From assembly GCF_000734895.2 (NCBI RefSeq), contig NZ_CP011382.1, forward strand, positions 3,016,700 through 3,080,699: a DNA stretch of 64,000 bases, in the 5' to 3' direction. A program made the translations under genes and the position numbers. Below the pieces are notes generated by a model. That model did no database searches, had not been told where the DNA came from, and worked only from the letters and a program-made list of their open reading frames with translations. Numbering within the stretch: the stretch's first letter is position 1; each line of letters begins with the position of its first letter. Of the stretch, positions 25,872 to 35,582 are shown piece by piece. Source of the stretch: Calothrix sp. 336/3 (GTDB lineage: Bacteria; Cyanobacteriota; Cyanobacteriia; Cyanobacteriales; Nostocaceae).

Positions 25872-26555
25872 AAAACGCGATCGCCATCCCAAAACCCACA
25901 CAAACAAACGCGATCGCCATCCCAAACCCCACACAAACAAACGCGATCGCCACTCCAAAACTTGCATCAACGAATAAACGCGATCGCCACCCTAAAACCC
26001 TCATAAATCAATAAACGCGATCGCCATCCAAAACCCGAATCAACCAATAAACGCGATCGCCATCCTAAAACCCTCATAAATCAATAAACGCGATCGCCAT
26101 CCCAAACCCCACACAAGCAAACGCGATCGCCATCCCAAAACTTGCATCAACCAATAAATGCGATCGCCATCCCAAACCCCACACAAACAAACGCGATCGC
26201 CATCCATAACCCGTATAAATCAATAAACGCGGTCATCACCCAAACCCCACACAAACAAATGCGATCGCCACCCAAAACCAGCATCAACCAATAAACGCGA
26301 TCGCCACCCTAAAACCAGCATCAACCAATAAACGCGATCGCCATCCCAAACCCCACACAAACAAACGCGATCGCCATCCAAAACCCACATAAACTAATAA
26401 ACGCGATCGACACCCTAAAACCTGCACCAACAAATAAATGCGATCACCACTCCAAAACCCGCATCAACTAAACGCGATCGCCACCCAAAACCAGCATCAA
26501 CCAATAAACGCGATCGCCACCCTAAAACCAGCATCAACCAATAAACGCGATCGCC
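25872..26555. repeat. Tandem array of about 20 units centred on HIP1 (GCGATCGC)
   Basis: Seventeen exact GCGATCGCC cores plus three degenerate ones recur every 33-37 bp. Between them are C/A-rich spacers of a few recurring kinds (CCCAAACCCCACACAAACAA, and variants containing CATCAACCAATAAA or CATAAATCAATAAA). The array fills the whole gap between hepT and the CHAT gene. The strand asymmetry is strong: the plus strand is poor in T and in G outside the core. Units are too similar in their 'spacers' to be a CRISPR. The function is unknown. Confidence 0.9.
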
Positions 26556-26563
26556 TATCCTCC

Positions 26564-29500
26564 CTATTCAGCTAAACCCTGTAAATTCTCCCGCGTAAAC
26601 GCAGCCATATATTCATCTCCATGCTCAACATATATCTCCAAGGCTTTCTCTAAATTAGCCCTAGCTTCTGGGTAATTCTCCTCTGCTTGTGCGAGTAATC
26701 CTAATTGTCCGTAAGTGCTAGCACAGTTATAGCGATCGCCAAATTCGATATAGATTTGGAGAGCTTGTTGGAAATAATCGCGTGCTTGCTCGAATTCGCG
26801 TAAATCTTGGGCAACCCTTCCCAACTGGTGGTAAGTGCTAGCACAGTTATAGCGATCGCCAAATTCGATTTTGATTTGGAGAGCTTGTTGGAAATAATCG
26901 TGTGCTTGCTCGAATTCGCGTAAATCTTGGGCAACGCTTCCCAACTGGTGGTAAGTACCTGCACAGTTATAGCGATCGCCAAATTCGATATAGATTTGGA
27001 GAGCTTGTTGGTAATAATCGCGTGCTTGCTCGAATTCGCGTAAATCTTGGGCAACCATTCCCAACTGGTGGTAAGTGCTAGCAGAAGAATAGCGATCGCC
27101 AAATTCGATTTTGATTTGGAGAGCTTGTTGGTAATAATCGCGTGCTTGCTCGAATTCGCGTAAATCTTGGGCAACGCTTCCCAACTGGTGGTAAGTTTTT
27201 GCACACTCATAGCGATCGCCAAATTCGATATAGATTTGGAGAGCTTGTTGGAAATAATCGCGTGCTTGCTCGAATTCGCGTAACAGATAGGCAACATTTC
27301 CCAACTGGTGGTAAGTGCTAGCAGAAGAATAGCGATCGCCAAATTCGATATAGATTTGGAGAGCTTGTTGGAAATAATCGCGTGCTTGCTCGAATTCGCG
27401 TAACAGATAGGCAACATTTCCCAACTGGTGGTAAGTGCTAGCAAAAGAATAGCGATCGCCAAATTCGATATAGATTTGGAGAGCTTGTTGGAAATAATCG
27501 CGTGCTTGCTCGAATTCGCGTAAATCTTGGGCAACCCTTCCCAACTGGTGGTAAGTTTTTGCACACTCATAGCGAGCTTCCGAGGGAAGGGCTTCGCTTG
27601 CGCCAAATTCGATTTTGATTTGGAGAGCTTGTTGGTAATAATCGCGTGCTTGCTCGAATTCGCGTAACAGATAGGCAACATTTCCCAACTGGTGGTAAGT
27701 GCTAGCGAGGGAAGATTTTATTTGGCTTACTTCCACACCTTGAAGTTGTTCGAGTTGTTCGATAATTTGCAAGTAGGATGCTTTGGCTTGGGGATAGTTT
27801 TGGGTTTGTAAATAACTCATCGCAAGGCGATCGAGTACCATCACAATTTCTAACCCTATCTCACCTATTCTAATTTCTGGTGGATAAGTGGTTTGAGCAT
27901 TACGTACAAATTCTGATATTTTCAGTACACTTTGAATATAATTATTTAGATAAAAGTATTGAAATAAACAAAAGAAAATATTAACGGTTTCTTGCTTTTC
28001 CAAGCAAATTTGCAAGGCATTATATAAATTTTCATACTCCAACCGACAGAAGAATATTCCTATTTGCCGTTCCTGTGCCTCCTTCGATTCCATGTAGCGG
28101 TTATACAAACCCGCTAAACCGATATAGTGATTTTTAAATCCTTCTCGCAATGCTTCGCGGGTTGCGGGTTCGAGTTCAGCTAATTTTGCTTTTAAAAAGA
28201 AGGGAAAAATAGGTTGAATTTGCAGTAATTGGGGTAAGTTTTCATTAATAGGCGACAATAAACCCCAGTTAATCGCTTCTTGAATGGCTCCATCAAACCC
28301 ATTGAAATCAAAATCTTTAAACGGCTCTAGTTTCTGTAATTCTTCAGCATAATTAGGAATACCATCCTGCAAAATAAACCCGCTAAAGAGAGCCAAAAAC
28401 AACAACAAACTCTGAGCATCTGGAGACAAATTACTGTGGGAATATTCCACACATTTAAGAATACTCTGGGTTTTATCCTCGCTCCCCGTATCTAAGTTAA
28501 TATCTGCCGCTTGCAGTTTCTCCAAAATCTCGCTGGGTGAAAGATTTTTCAAGTTTGGCAATACAACTTCCATCGCCAGGGGATACCCAGCCAATACCTT
28601 CATCAACTTCGCAAAATCCCCATCTGCTCGAATTTTGGCGATTTTATTTTCATCCCCCACGTTCCGCTCTAGGATTTTATTCGATAATTCCGTTCTCGCT
28701 TCCCTATCCAATCCCTGCAATTTATAAATATTTTGTTTAAAAGCTGTTTTTAACCAACTTTCATCGCTGCGGGAACCCAAAATTACCCGCGTTTCTCCCC
28801 CTACTAATCGGCTTAGAAAATCTCGAATTTGGTTTTGCTCTGGTTCCCGCAAAGTATTTTGAATCGCTAAAGCTTGCCCCGTCACCGATTCCAAATTATC
28901 CAAAATCAAAATATAGGATTCCGATCGCAGTTTTTGCAAGATTTTCTGTGTTTGTGCGGTCAGGTTCATCGCTTGAAAACTGGCAAATTCATATTTTGTA
29001 TATACTTTCTTGCCAATTTCAAACAAAATCTGTGTCAGCGTCCAAGCTTTCGTATCGTACCCAAAATAAAATATCTCCGGTGCAAAGTTCGTTGTCTGCC
29101 ACCAACTTCGTAAATAACTTAACAGGGTGGTTTTTCCCGTTCCTCCCATTCCCTGCAACAGCAAAATATTGTGCCGAAATAAAGCTTTCTCTATCTTTAA
29201 AATTTCCAAATCCCGCCCGATAAATCCATATTCCGGTGGCGTATACTGATATAAATCTCCAATTTGATTAAAATATTTTTCCTCTTCCTCTGGTGTAAAC
29301 TTCCGCAAGCGTAAATCCACTTTCCGGTTACTATAAACCACCGGCAAAAGCCAATCTTCCAAATCAATATTGGTATTAAAATAAGCCTTCCGCGCCTTAT
29401 TATGAAATAATTCCCTCCTCCCCAACCGTATCGCTTCCGTAATTTCCTTCCCCGCAAACAAATTTTTATACACCTGCTCCACCAGCAACCGGGCAGCCGA

Positions 29501-30637
29501 AACGGTCACCGAATACCCCATCGCCACCACCATCTGCATCCCCGCAGCCATCAACCGACTACCCAAACTCGTCTCGCGGGAATTTGACCCCACCCCCAGC
29601 TCCTCCCCGCTTGCGGAAAGGGGAGTCAATGTTGACCTATCCTCAGTTATGGGAGTGGTTACTGGTGTTGATTTTAACCCCTCCTCGCTTGCGGGGAGGG
29701 GTGGCGAAGCCGGGGTGGGGTTCTTCACCTGCTTCCCCGACTGACAGGCATTGAGAATACAAACAGGAATTCCCTTCCCCGTCAGCATATCTGCCAATTC
29801 TCCCGCTTCCACCGGATCGGCTTTTCCCTTGCTTTCCCCATCCAAAAATAAAAATGCCTTTACACCCTCATAGGGTTGAATATCTTCCCGTCCCCATCTA
29901 GCTTGGTAGGTATACCTGTTGCGCTTTGCTCCTTCCTGAATATCTGCATATGCCATCAAAGCACCGTGACAGTCGAAATGGATGATGTGGTAATATCCCG
30001 CACCTTTGGCTTCCAGATGGCGCTCCAAGCTTTCGTAGGTTCCCGGACGCAATAAATCAATATTTACAGGCAATTGGCTATTTTGAATCACCTCAATCAA
30101 CGGTCGCGCAATGGTACGATACCCCACATCATGCTCCTCATCGGGACGGGAAACCACCACCAACAGGTTAATTACGGGAGATTCTGCCAATTGGATGGGT
30201 GCGGGTGCTGATTTTTGGGTGCGCTTCCGTACCATTACGCAATCCACCGCCAACGGTCGCGGCAAATCCTTGTCCCGGATGGCTTCCCAGTGGAGCGCGT
30301 GAAATTCTGGGCTATTGCCGACTATTTCAATTTTTACCTGGGCTAAATTTCCCCGCAGTTGGCGATAATAACTGTAGGCATCTCTATCATGAAAAACCTG
30401 GTTAAATAAATTTTCGCCGTAATTAACCACATTGGTTTTTGCCGCTTCTGCCTTTTTCCCGTTCAACATCGGGTAGGTGAGCCATTCCTCAAAATACCAT
30501 TCCAGTTGCTGTTCTTGCTGTGGCGTAAACGGGTCGGTAATATTTATTTCATGCTCGCTACCATCGCCATCAAAAATCAAACTGGCTGCAAAACCCTTTT
30601 CTGTTGCACGCTGTTCCCGAATTATGATGACTGACAT
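26564..30637 (-). CDS. CHAT protease-NTPase-TPR repeat protein
   Basis: A protein of about 1357 residues when started at MSVIIIREQR (an upstream start at 30667 adds ten). Numbering from 30667, the CHAT caspase-like domain has His234 (HFDCHG) and Cys308 (NACQSG). A STAND-type NTPase follows with Walker A GMGGTGKTT (506-514), then a helical linker. The C-terminus has nine TPR units, eight of them nearly identical (YHQLG.VAQDLREFEQARDY). CHAT-STAND-TPR proteins act as sensor-triggered proteases in cyanobacteria and other bacteria. A 54-residue Pro/Ser/Thr-rich insert (about 315-368) sits inside the CHAT domain and is encoded by repeat-like DNA. Substrate and trigger are unknown. Confidence 0.85.
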   Translation of the reverse strand: MSVIIIREQRATEKGFAASLIFDGDGSEHEINITDPFTPQQEQQLEWYFEEWLTYPMLNGKKAEAAKTNVVNYGENLFNQVFHDRDAYSYYRQLRGNLAQVKIEIVGNSPEFHALHWEAIRDKDLPRPLAVDCVMVRKRTQKSAPAPIQLAESPVINLLVVVSRPDEEHDVGYRTIARPLIEVIQNSQLPVNIDLLRPGTYESLERHLEAKGAGYYHIIHFDCHGALMAYADIQEGAKRNRYTYQARWGREDIQPYEGVKAFLFLDGESKGKADPVEAGELADMLTGKGIPVCILNACQSGKQVKNPTPASPPLPASEEGLKSTPVTTPITEDRSTLTPLSASGEELGVGSNSRETSLGSRLMAAGMQMVVAMGYSVTVSAARLLVEQVYKNLFAGKEITEAIRLGRRELFHNKARKAYFNTNIDLEDWLLPVVYSNRKVDLRLRKFTPEEEEKYFNQIGDLYQYTPPEYGFIGRDLEILKIEKALFRHNILLLQGMGGTGKTTLLSYLRSWWQTTNFAPEIFYFGYDTKAWTLTQILFEIGKKVYTKYEFASFQAMNLTAQTQKILQKLRSESYILILDNLESVTGQALAIQNTLREPEQNQIRDFLSRLVGGETRVILGSRSDESWLKTAFKQNIYKLQGLDREARTELSNKILERNVGDENKIAKIRADGDFAKLMKVLAGYPLAMEVVLPNLKNLSPSEILEKLQAADINLDTGSEDKTQSILKCVEYSHSNLSPDAQSLLLFLALFSGFILQDGIPNYAEELQKLEPFKDFDFNGFDGAIQEAINWGLLSPINENLPQLLQIQPIFPFFLKAKLAELEPATREALREGFKNHYIGLAGLYNRYMESKEAQERQIGIFFCRLEYENLYNALQICLEKQETVNIFFCLFQYFYLNNYIQSVLKISEFVRNAQTTYPPEIRIGEIGLEIVMVLDRLAMSYLQTQNYPQAKASYLQIIEQLEQLQGVEVSQIKSSLASTYHQLGNVAYLLREFEQARDYYQQALQIKIEFGASEALPSEARYECAKTYHQLGRVAQDLREFEQARDYFQQALQIYIEFGDRYSFASTYHQLGNVAYLLREFEQARDYFQQALQIYIEFGDRYSSASTYHQLGNVAYLLREFEQARDYFQQALQIYIEFGDRYECAKTYHQLGSVAQDLREFEQARDYYQQALQIKIEFGDRYSSASTYHQLGMVAQDLREFEQARDYYQQALQIYIEFGDRYNCAGTYHQLGSVAQDLREFEQAHDYFQQALQIKIEFGDRYNCASTYHQLGRVAQDLREFEQARDYFQQALQIYIEFGDRYNCASTYGQLGLLAQAEENYPEARANLEKALEIYVEHGDEYMAAFTRENLQGLAE
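26710..27710. repeat. Tandem 120-bp coding repeats (TPR units)
   Basis: About eight copies with a period of exactly 120 bp encode the TPR array of the CHAT protein. Each copy carries one HIP1 site at the same place (AGCGATCGCCAAATTCG). One copy has a 24-bp net insertion at 27576-27602 that breaks this HIP1 site and keeps the frame. Near-identity points to recent expansion or gene conversion. Confidence 0.9.
29588..29722. repeat. Two GC-rich palindromic repeats inserted in the CHAT coding sequence
   Basis: Segments 29588-29625 and 29676-29722 are imperfect palindromes built around CCTCCCCGCTTGCGG and CCTCGCTTGCGGGGAGG. They look like dispersed intergenic palindromes of cyanobacteria, yet here they are in frame and encode the Pro/Ser-rich insert just after the catalytic Cys. 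Confidence 0.65.
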
Positions 30638-30751
30638 AGGCAGGGAAGGGAGTAATACGGTATACACCCGATTTTAGCTTTTTTCAACTTTTTGCGACTG
30701 CGTGAGCTACAGAAATACCCCAAGCCCATTCTCCTTCAGGTATCAGTTCCA

Positions 30752-31690
30752 TTAAAATAACCACAGCCACAGAGGTAAAGTAAATAACAACAGCACTGTT
30801 CCCAGGGCTAGGGTAGTCACAGCTAAATCCCTATCCAAATTAAAAGTTTCTGCGAGTACGAGGGTGGCAAAAGCTGGTGGCATTCCCATTTGTAGAGTCA
30901 TGACTGTGGCGATCGCCCCCCGCAAACCCAATAATCGCAGGCAAGTACTGAGAATTAACGGCACTACCAACATTTTTATCGCCACACTCACGCTAGCTTG
31001 GGGGAGACTTTGCCAAGATGTTAAACGACTCAACCGCATACCGATAAGTAGTAAAGCACTGGCGATCGCTAACCAGGCAAGTGCCTCTAAAATAAGCTCC
31101 ATGGTTGGCGGAATGGCTACTTGCTGAAACCATAATCCCCCAAAAAAACTCCACAAAGCCGGATTAATCAGAATTACCCTCAGAGTTTGCCCCCAGCTGA
31201 CAGTTCCATTCCCAAAACGTGCTGCCAAAATCACACCCAAACCATAGGCAGCAAACAGGGAACCCAACATATCGTAAAATAAAGCCCAGGCAAAGTATTC
31301 CTTACCCACCACAGTCAAAGTAATGGGAAAACCCAGATAGCCTGTATTCCCCACCATGGAAGCCAAAATAAAGCTGCCCTGGGTAGCAGGTTGAGATAAA
31401 TTCCCATCCCTTCCCTGAATTTTTAATGCCAACTTAGCCAACAGGATTCCTAAAAAAGTGGCACTATAGGCAACTAAGGGAGCAATCCATATTTGTCCCG
31501 ATAAATCAGTGTGACGCAGAAAAGCAATAATACTGATGGGTACACCCACCCAAAACAAAACTTGCCCCAACCGAGTTGGAAAAGTCCCAGGTAACACACG
31601 TCCCAGGATAAATCCGGTACAGATAAATCCCAGTAATTTAGCGTAAAGTTCTAACAAAGTTGTGTAGGCAAAAAAACAAGGGAAAGGCAA
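30752..31690 (-). CDS. AEC-family (auxin efflux carrier-like) transporter
   Basis: The 312-residue membrane protein has about ten hydrophobic helices in two five-helix halves and the Gly/Pro-rich unwound segments typical of AEC/BASS-like carriers (GNTGYLGFPITL in the first half, MQMGMPPAFATLVLAE in the second). Bacterial members export or import small organic acids such as malate or malonate; the substrate cannot be predicted. The start is uncertain: the TTG used here lacks a good ribosome site and a slightly later start (LLELYAKLLG) is possible. Confidence 0.82.
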   Translation of the reverse strand: MPFPCFFAYTTLLELYAKLLGFICTGFILGRVLPGTFPTRLGQVLFWVGVPISIIAFLRHTDLSGQIWIAPLVAYSATFLGILLAKLALKIQGRDGNLSQPATQGSFILASMVGNTGYLGFPITLTVVGKEYFAWALFYDMLGSLFAAYGLGVILAARFGNGTVSWGQTLRVILINPALWSFFGGLWFQQVAIPPTMELILEALAWLAIASALLLIGMRLSRLTSWQSLPQASVSVAIKMLVVPLILSTCLRLLGLRGAIATVMTLQMGMPPAFATLVLAETFNLDRDLAVTTLALGTVLLLFTLPLWLWLF

Positions 31691-31808
31691 CAGCGACAGT
31701 ATAACTGTAACTGTGAATCGTACCTAATTAATATTGATTAATGACCATTACCACTGATTCTTCAGTCTACAATCTGTATGGTTACTCAAAACAGTCAGGA
31801 GTTGCGCC

Positions 31809-32588
31809 TTGAATAATCCTGGGTTTTCCGATACGCCACCAAATCCCAATTCTACACCTAGTGAAGATATTCCCGTAGCACAGCGCGACCTACCTGATGT
31901 TACCCCCAAATCTTCTAATAGATTACCGTGGCTAATTAGTGGGTGTTTGGTTTTGCTTGGTGGTATAGGCGGCTTAGTATATTTCTTTACCCTACCGAAG
32001 AAAACTGTAGAAAATTCTGCTCCCAACATTGCAGCAACTTCTACCCCCACACCAACTACAAATCCCGATCAGGTGCTGGGACATCTTGCCTACCCTGAAG
32101 CACCCCTAGAGGAACTAGAACCTGTTTCTGTAGACGGCAGAATTCTCATGCGACAAGCTGCTGCTGCAAAATTTCAGGAAATGGTAGTTGCTGCCAGAAC
32201 TCAGGGAATAAATTTGGTTCCCATCTCCGGTTTTCGCTCCATAGAAGAACAAAAACAGTTGTTTTTTCAGGTTGCGGCACAGCGAAACCAAACTCCTGCC
32301 CAACGAGCGGCTCTCAGCGCTCCTCCTGGTCATAGTGAACATCATACAGGTTATGCAGTAGATATTGCTGATGGTTCTGCCAGGGCGACTGACTTAAGCC
32401 CTAATTTTGAAAAAACCAAGGCTTTTCAATGGTTACAGGCAAATGCTGCCCGGTATAGCTTTGAAATGTCCTTCCCCAAGGATAATCCCCAGGGTGTGAG
32501 TTATGAACCATGGCATTGGAGATTTGTGGGCGATCGCCAAAGTTTGGAACTCTTCTACAAAGCTAAAAATCTCAAACCCCAACCCTAA
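31809..32588 (+). CDS. M15-family D-alanyl-D-alanine carboxypeptidase (VanY-like)
   Basis: The 259-residue protein has a cytoplasmic Pro-rich N-terminus, one membrane helix (about 40-62), a Thr/Pro linker and a periplasmic VanY domain. The zinc motif SxHxxGxAxD is present (Ser176, His178, Gly181, Asp185), with a second ligand His236 in EPWHWRF. It trims the terminal D-Ala of peptidoglycan stem peptides. Translation starts at TTG with CAGGAG upstream. It is divergent from the AEC gene and converges with the SLH gene. Confidence 0.87.
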   Translation: MNNPGFSDTPPNPNSTPSEDIPVAQRDLPDVTPKSSNRLPWLISGCLVLLGGIGGLVYFFTLPKKTVENSAPNIAATSTPTPTTNPDQVLGHLAYPEAPLEELEPVSVDGRILMRQAAAAKFQEMVVAARTQGINLVPISGFRSIEEQKQLFFQVAAQRNQTPAQRAALSAPPGHSEHHTGYAVDIADGSARATDLSPNFEKTKAFQWLQANAARYSFEMSFPKDNPQGVSYEPWHWRFVGDRQSLELFYKAKNLKPQP

Positions 32589-32626
32589 GGGATGGAGAAT
32601 GGGGTAAAACCTTCCCACCTCAACTC

Positions 32627-34036
32627 CTATCTTCCTTTTCCCTTCAACGCATCTGCGGCAGAAATGCCTTCGCCCTGGGAGCCAAAATACCATAACGCGG
32701 TAGCTGCTTCGGCACGGGTGACAGGCTTTTGCGGTTGAAATAAGGTGGTATAACCAAATACTCGCCGAATAATTGCCTGTTCCCCATTCTGATGGTCTGC
32801 CAAAATTGCTCGCAAGGCTTTTGGGTTGATTTTACCCACATCCTGAAAGCCCCAAGTCTGTTTAACTGCCTCCAAGTTAGCTGTAGGTAGAGCTTGTCGA
32901 GTATCTAAAGGTATCTTCCATAACACCATTTGTTCTCTAGTTAAAGGCGCATCTGGGCGGAATAAGACTTCCGTACTATCTCCCGAAAGGCTACTGGGTA
33001 TCAAACCAGCTTCTGCTAGCCCCTGGATGACGGCGAAATCGGGGTCTTTGCGAGGTACATCACTAAAAGCGGGTTGACTGCTTTCTCCAACTAGGCGAAT
33101 TTGTTTAGCAGAATTACTGGTATATAAAGTATTATTTGTTGTCACTAACCAACGAGCATATTCTCGGCGGGTTATTATTTTATTCGGTTCAAATTGATTG
33201 AATTTATCAGCTTTATTGTTAACTGATAATACACCCAGGGATGCTAAATCTTGAATATATTGACGAATTACTGGTATTAGTTTATTTAAGTCACTAAATT
33301 GCTGCGAGTCTGACGGGGTAAGGATATTATTATCAGAATTAGTCGAAATATTAGCTGGACTTGAGGCTAAATTACTGGGTAATACTGGTCCAATGAAATC
33401 TGCACTTCCGGCTTGAGGACTATTATCCCCAGGACTATCGGTTGGTGTGGCAGTCGGAGTAACTTGTGCTGTGGCGTTGCGGGTATATTCAATCAGTAAT
33501 TCTGTGGTGACTTGGGACTGATTCGGCTTGGCGATCGCCTCCCCTGTCACAGTTTTGGGTTGAATAGTCACTTTCACCTGTAAATCTTGACGCTGGGCAA
33601 TAAAAGTCCCAATATCACCATCACTGGGTTTTTGAATAATCTGCCATTGATTCTTGGCAAATTGACTGCGGTAAAAAGTGGCGATAAAGTTGCTAGGGTC
33701 AGAGCTTAACCAACGGCTGATATTTGGGTTAGTTGTACCGTTATTGAGTTTGTTTTCCTGAAATTGAGCACCAGTATAGATAGGAATTTCCTGGGGAAAT
33801 CCTGGAGGTGGTTGAGTTTTCACCTCTGTCTGGGGATTTGGGGAATTAGTTATCTGATTTGTGCCAAAAACTACAGGGTTACTACTTAACCGAGGGTCAG
33901 CAGCCAAAGACTGCTCCAGGTTTTTCGCCCCAGGACTGTTAGCACAACCTGTCATCAGGGTAAAAACAAATACTAAACTCAGGTAGATTTGTGGATGTTT
34001 TTGGTACAGCACAGGAAGCCAAGAAACAAGTGACAT
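32627..34036 (-). CDS. SLH-domain lipoprotein
   Basis: The 469-residue protein begins with a lipoprotein signal peptide (lipobox LMTGC, Cys31), then a region of unknown fold (about 65-200) and a Ser/Thr/Pro linker. Three S-layer-homology segments follow (about 240-305, 320-385, 390-455; for example PAFSDVPRKDPDFAVIQGLAEAGLI and TREQMVLWKI). SLH domains anchor proteins to peptidoglycan-linked polymers, so it probably bridges envelope layers. It converges with the M15 peptidase gene (38-bp gap). Confidence 0.83.
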   Translation of the reverse strand: MSLVSWLPVLYQKHPQIYLSLVFVFTLMTGCANSPGAKNLEQSLAADPRLSSNPVVFGTNQITNSPNPQTEVKTQPPPGFPQEIPIYTGAQFQENKLNNGTTNPNISRWLSSDPSNFIATFYRSQFAKNQWQIIQKPSDGDIGTFIAQRQDLQVKVTIQPKTVTGEAIAKPNQSQVTTELLIEYTRNATAQVTPTATPTDSPGDNSPQAGSADFIGPVLPSNLASSPANISTNSDNNILTPSDSQQFSDLNKLIPVIRQYIQDLASLGVLSVNNKADKFNQFEPNKIITRREYARWLVTTNNTLYTSNSAKQIRLVGESSQPAFSDVPRKDPDFAVIQGLAEAGLIPSSLSGDSTEVLFRPDAPLTREQMVLWKIPLDTRQALPTANLEAVKQTWGFQDVGKINPKALRAILADHQNGEQAIIRRVFGYTTLFQPQKPVTRAEAATALWYFGSQGEGISAADALKGKGR

Positions 34037-34102
34037 TTCCTACCCTAGCGTAGTGGTATGTCAATTTTCAATTCCAGGGGAAGAGAAAAGCAGAATCTCT
34101 GA

Positions 34103-35212
34103 CTATGAGGCTAATTTGAGGACTTTCAGGTAGTGAGTAGCGGAAGTGGCTAGGGAAAACTGTTCTAGCCAAGTAGAGGGCGGAGATAGATGCTGACCCG
34201 CTAAAACCTGTAAAATTGATTTTGCCATGGCTTGGTGATCGCCTACTGGTACAAGATGACCATATTTCCCCTTGTCTAGAATTTCGGCAGGTCCGCTAGG
34301 ACAGTTTGTAGAAACAACTGGAGTTCCTACAGCCATTGCTTCTGTGAGAACGTTAGGACAACCTTCCCAAGCAGAAGACAGGGCAAATACAGCAGCTTTT
34401 TTCATGTAAGGGTAGGGGTTGATTTGGAAATTCATCAGCTCAACATCTTCAGCAATATCTAATTCTTGAATCAGAGAATTAAGTGGCGATCGCTCTGTCC
34501 CATTTCCTAAAATTACCAATCGGGCTGGTTGTACCTGCCGCACTGCATGAAATGCTTTAATCAAGGTAGGAAAGTCTTTTTGAGGCATTAAACGCCCCAT
34601 ACCCAAAATTATCGGTACTTCCCCACTGCAAAACCAAGGATGTTCGATGGGTTGGGATGCCATACCACCGATATCTGGAGTAATTACCGGGTTGTAAATC
34701 TTGTGAATCTTTTCTAGGGGTATTCCTGTAACTTGGGCTAAATCCTGGGCAACTTCCTGAGAAACTGTAATAATATCGTCTGCCCAGGGGTAAAAAAACC
34801 GTGCTGCTAAGGGTGTTAAACGAGCGGTTAATTGGGGGAGACGCTTGGCTTCTTGGGAGAGGGTATTATGTTCACAAACTATGACTCGTGTCGATACCCG
34901 CGCTAGATGCTTTGCCCAAATAGCTATTTCACAGGGGTAATGTAAACTGGCAAGTAAATTCAGGGGTTTTTCCTGACGTAGATATTTAACTAATTTAGGC
35001 AAGGTGGCAGCTAATTTTGGTGTTTGCAAGTCCACAATTCTCACCTGGGGTGAAACTAAGGGCAGAAAAATTCCATCAGCTGTACCCAGTACTAAATCAA
35101 CTTTTAGGTTATTCTCCGCAAAATAATTGGCTAAGTTGACATTGATTTTTTCTGCTCCTCCACCAATGAGAGAGCGTAGAAATATGGCAATTTGAGGTGA
35201 AGTTTCTCCCAC
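34103..35212 (-). CDS. GT4-type glycosyltransferase
   Basis: The 369-residue protein has the GT-B fold of family 4: N-terminal SLIGGGAEKINVNLA, a mid-protein acceptor half with CEHNTLSQEAKRLP, the donor-half start ILGMGRLMPQKDFPTLIKAF and the E-x7-E segment EGCPNVLTEAMAVGTPVVST. Such enzymes add a sugar from a nucleotide-sugar to a glycan or lipid; the specific sugar is unknown. It probably acts on the cytoplasmic membrane face in envelope polysaccharide synthesis. Confidence 0.88.
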   Translation of the reverse strand: MGETSPQIAIFLRSLIGGGAEKINVNLANYFAENNLKVDLVLGTADGIFLPLVSPQVRIVDLQTPKLAATLPKLVKYLRQEKPLNLLASLHYPCEIAIWAKHLARVSTRVIVCEHNTLSQEAKRLPQLTARLTPLAARFFYPWADDIITVSQEVAQDLAQVTGIPLEKIHKIYNPVITPDIGGMASQPIEHPWFCSGEVPIILGMGRLMPQKDFPTLIKAFHAVRQVQPARLVILGNGTERSPLNSLIQELDIAEDVELMNFQINPYPYMKKAAVFALSSAWEGCPNVLTEAMAVGTPVVSTNCPSGPAEILDKGKYGHLVPVGDHQAMAKSILQVLAGQHLSPPSTWLEQFSLATSATHYLKVLKLAS

Positions 35213-35555
35213 GGCGTTGTATTATGGCTACATTTACTAGGTTTCCCTAAACTCTCAGGAAGTAACATCAGTTAGGTGCTGTCTAATCTGCATACCTTAG
35301 GCAACTGGCACTTGCTCCCAGGGGTTAGCTGATATGGAATAGTTTATCTTTAAAGTTCTAGCTTCCTAAAAATCGCCAAATCTAGATGTTTCCGGGGAAA
35401 ATGCTCAATATAGTTGGTTCTATTTGCAAAACCCTTGGGGGATAGGAGTATGAAAAATCTAAAATAGATATTAAATTGGAATTGGAAAGTAAAGACAGTT
35501 CATTACCATCGACAACTGCCTGTCAATCTTAATCTCACAATTCCGCGTTGTTGGT
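35213..35555. other. Divergent promoter region between glycosyltransferase gene and sasA
   Basis: 343 bp without a reading frame or recognisable RNA. It must hold both promoters. No clear repeats, hairpins or operator were found. Confidence 0.4.
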
Positions 35556-35582
35556 TTGCTAACAGTGTTAAAGCACGATTAC

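Noticed and set aside
25872..26555. HIP1 array as a CRISPR array
   Set aside because: The constant part is only the HIP1 octamer with a few flanking bases, and the intervening sequences repeat among themselves, unlike unique spacers; no cas genes adjoin it.
26701..27681. Long minus-strand frame of 326 codons within the TPR region
   Set aside because: It is an alternative frame of the 120-bp repeats of the CHAT protein; its repetitive composition follows from the repeat DNA.
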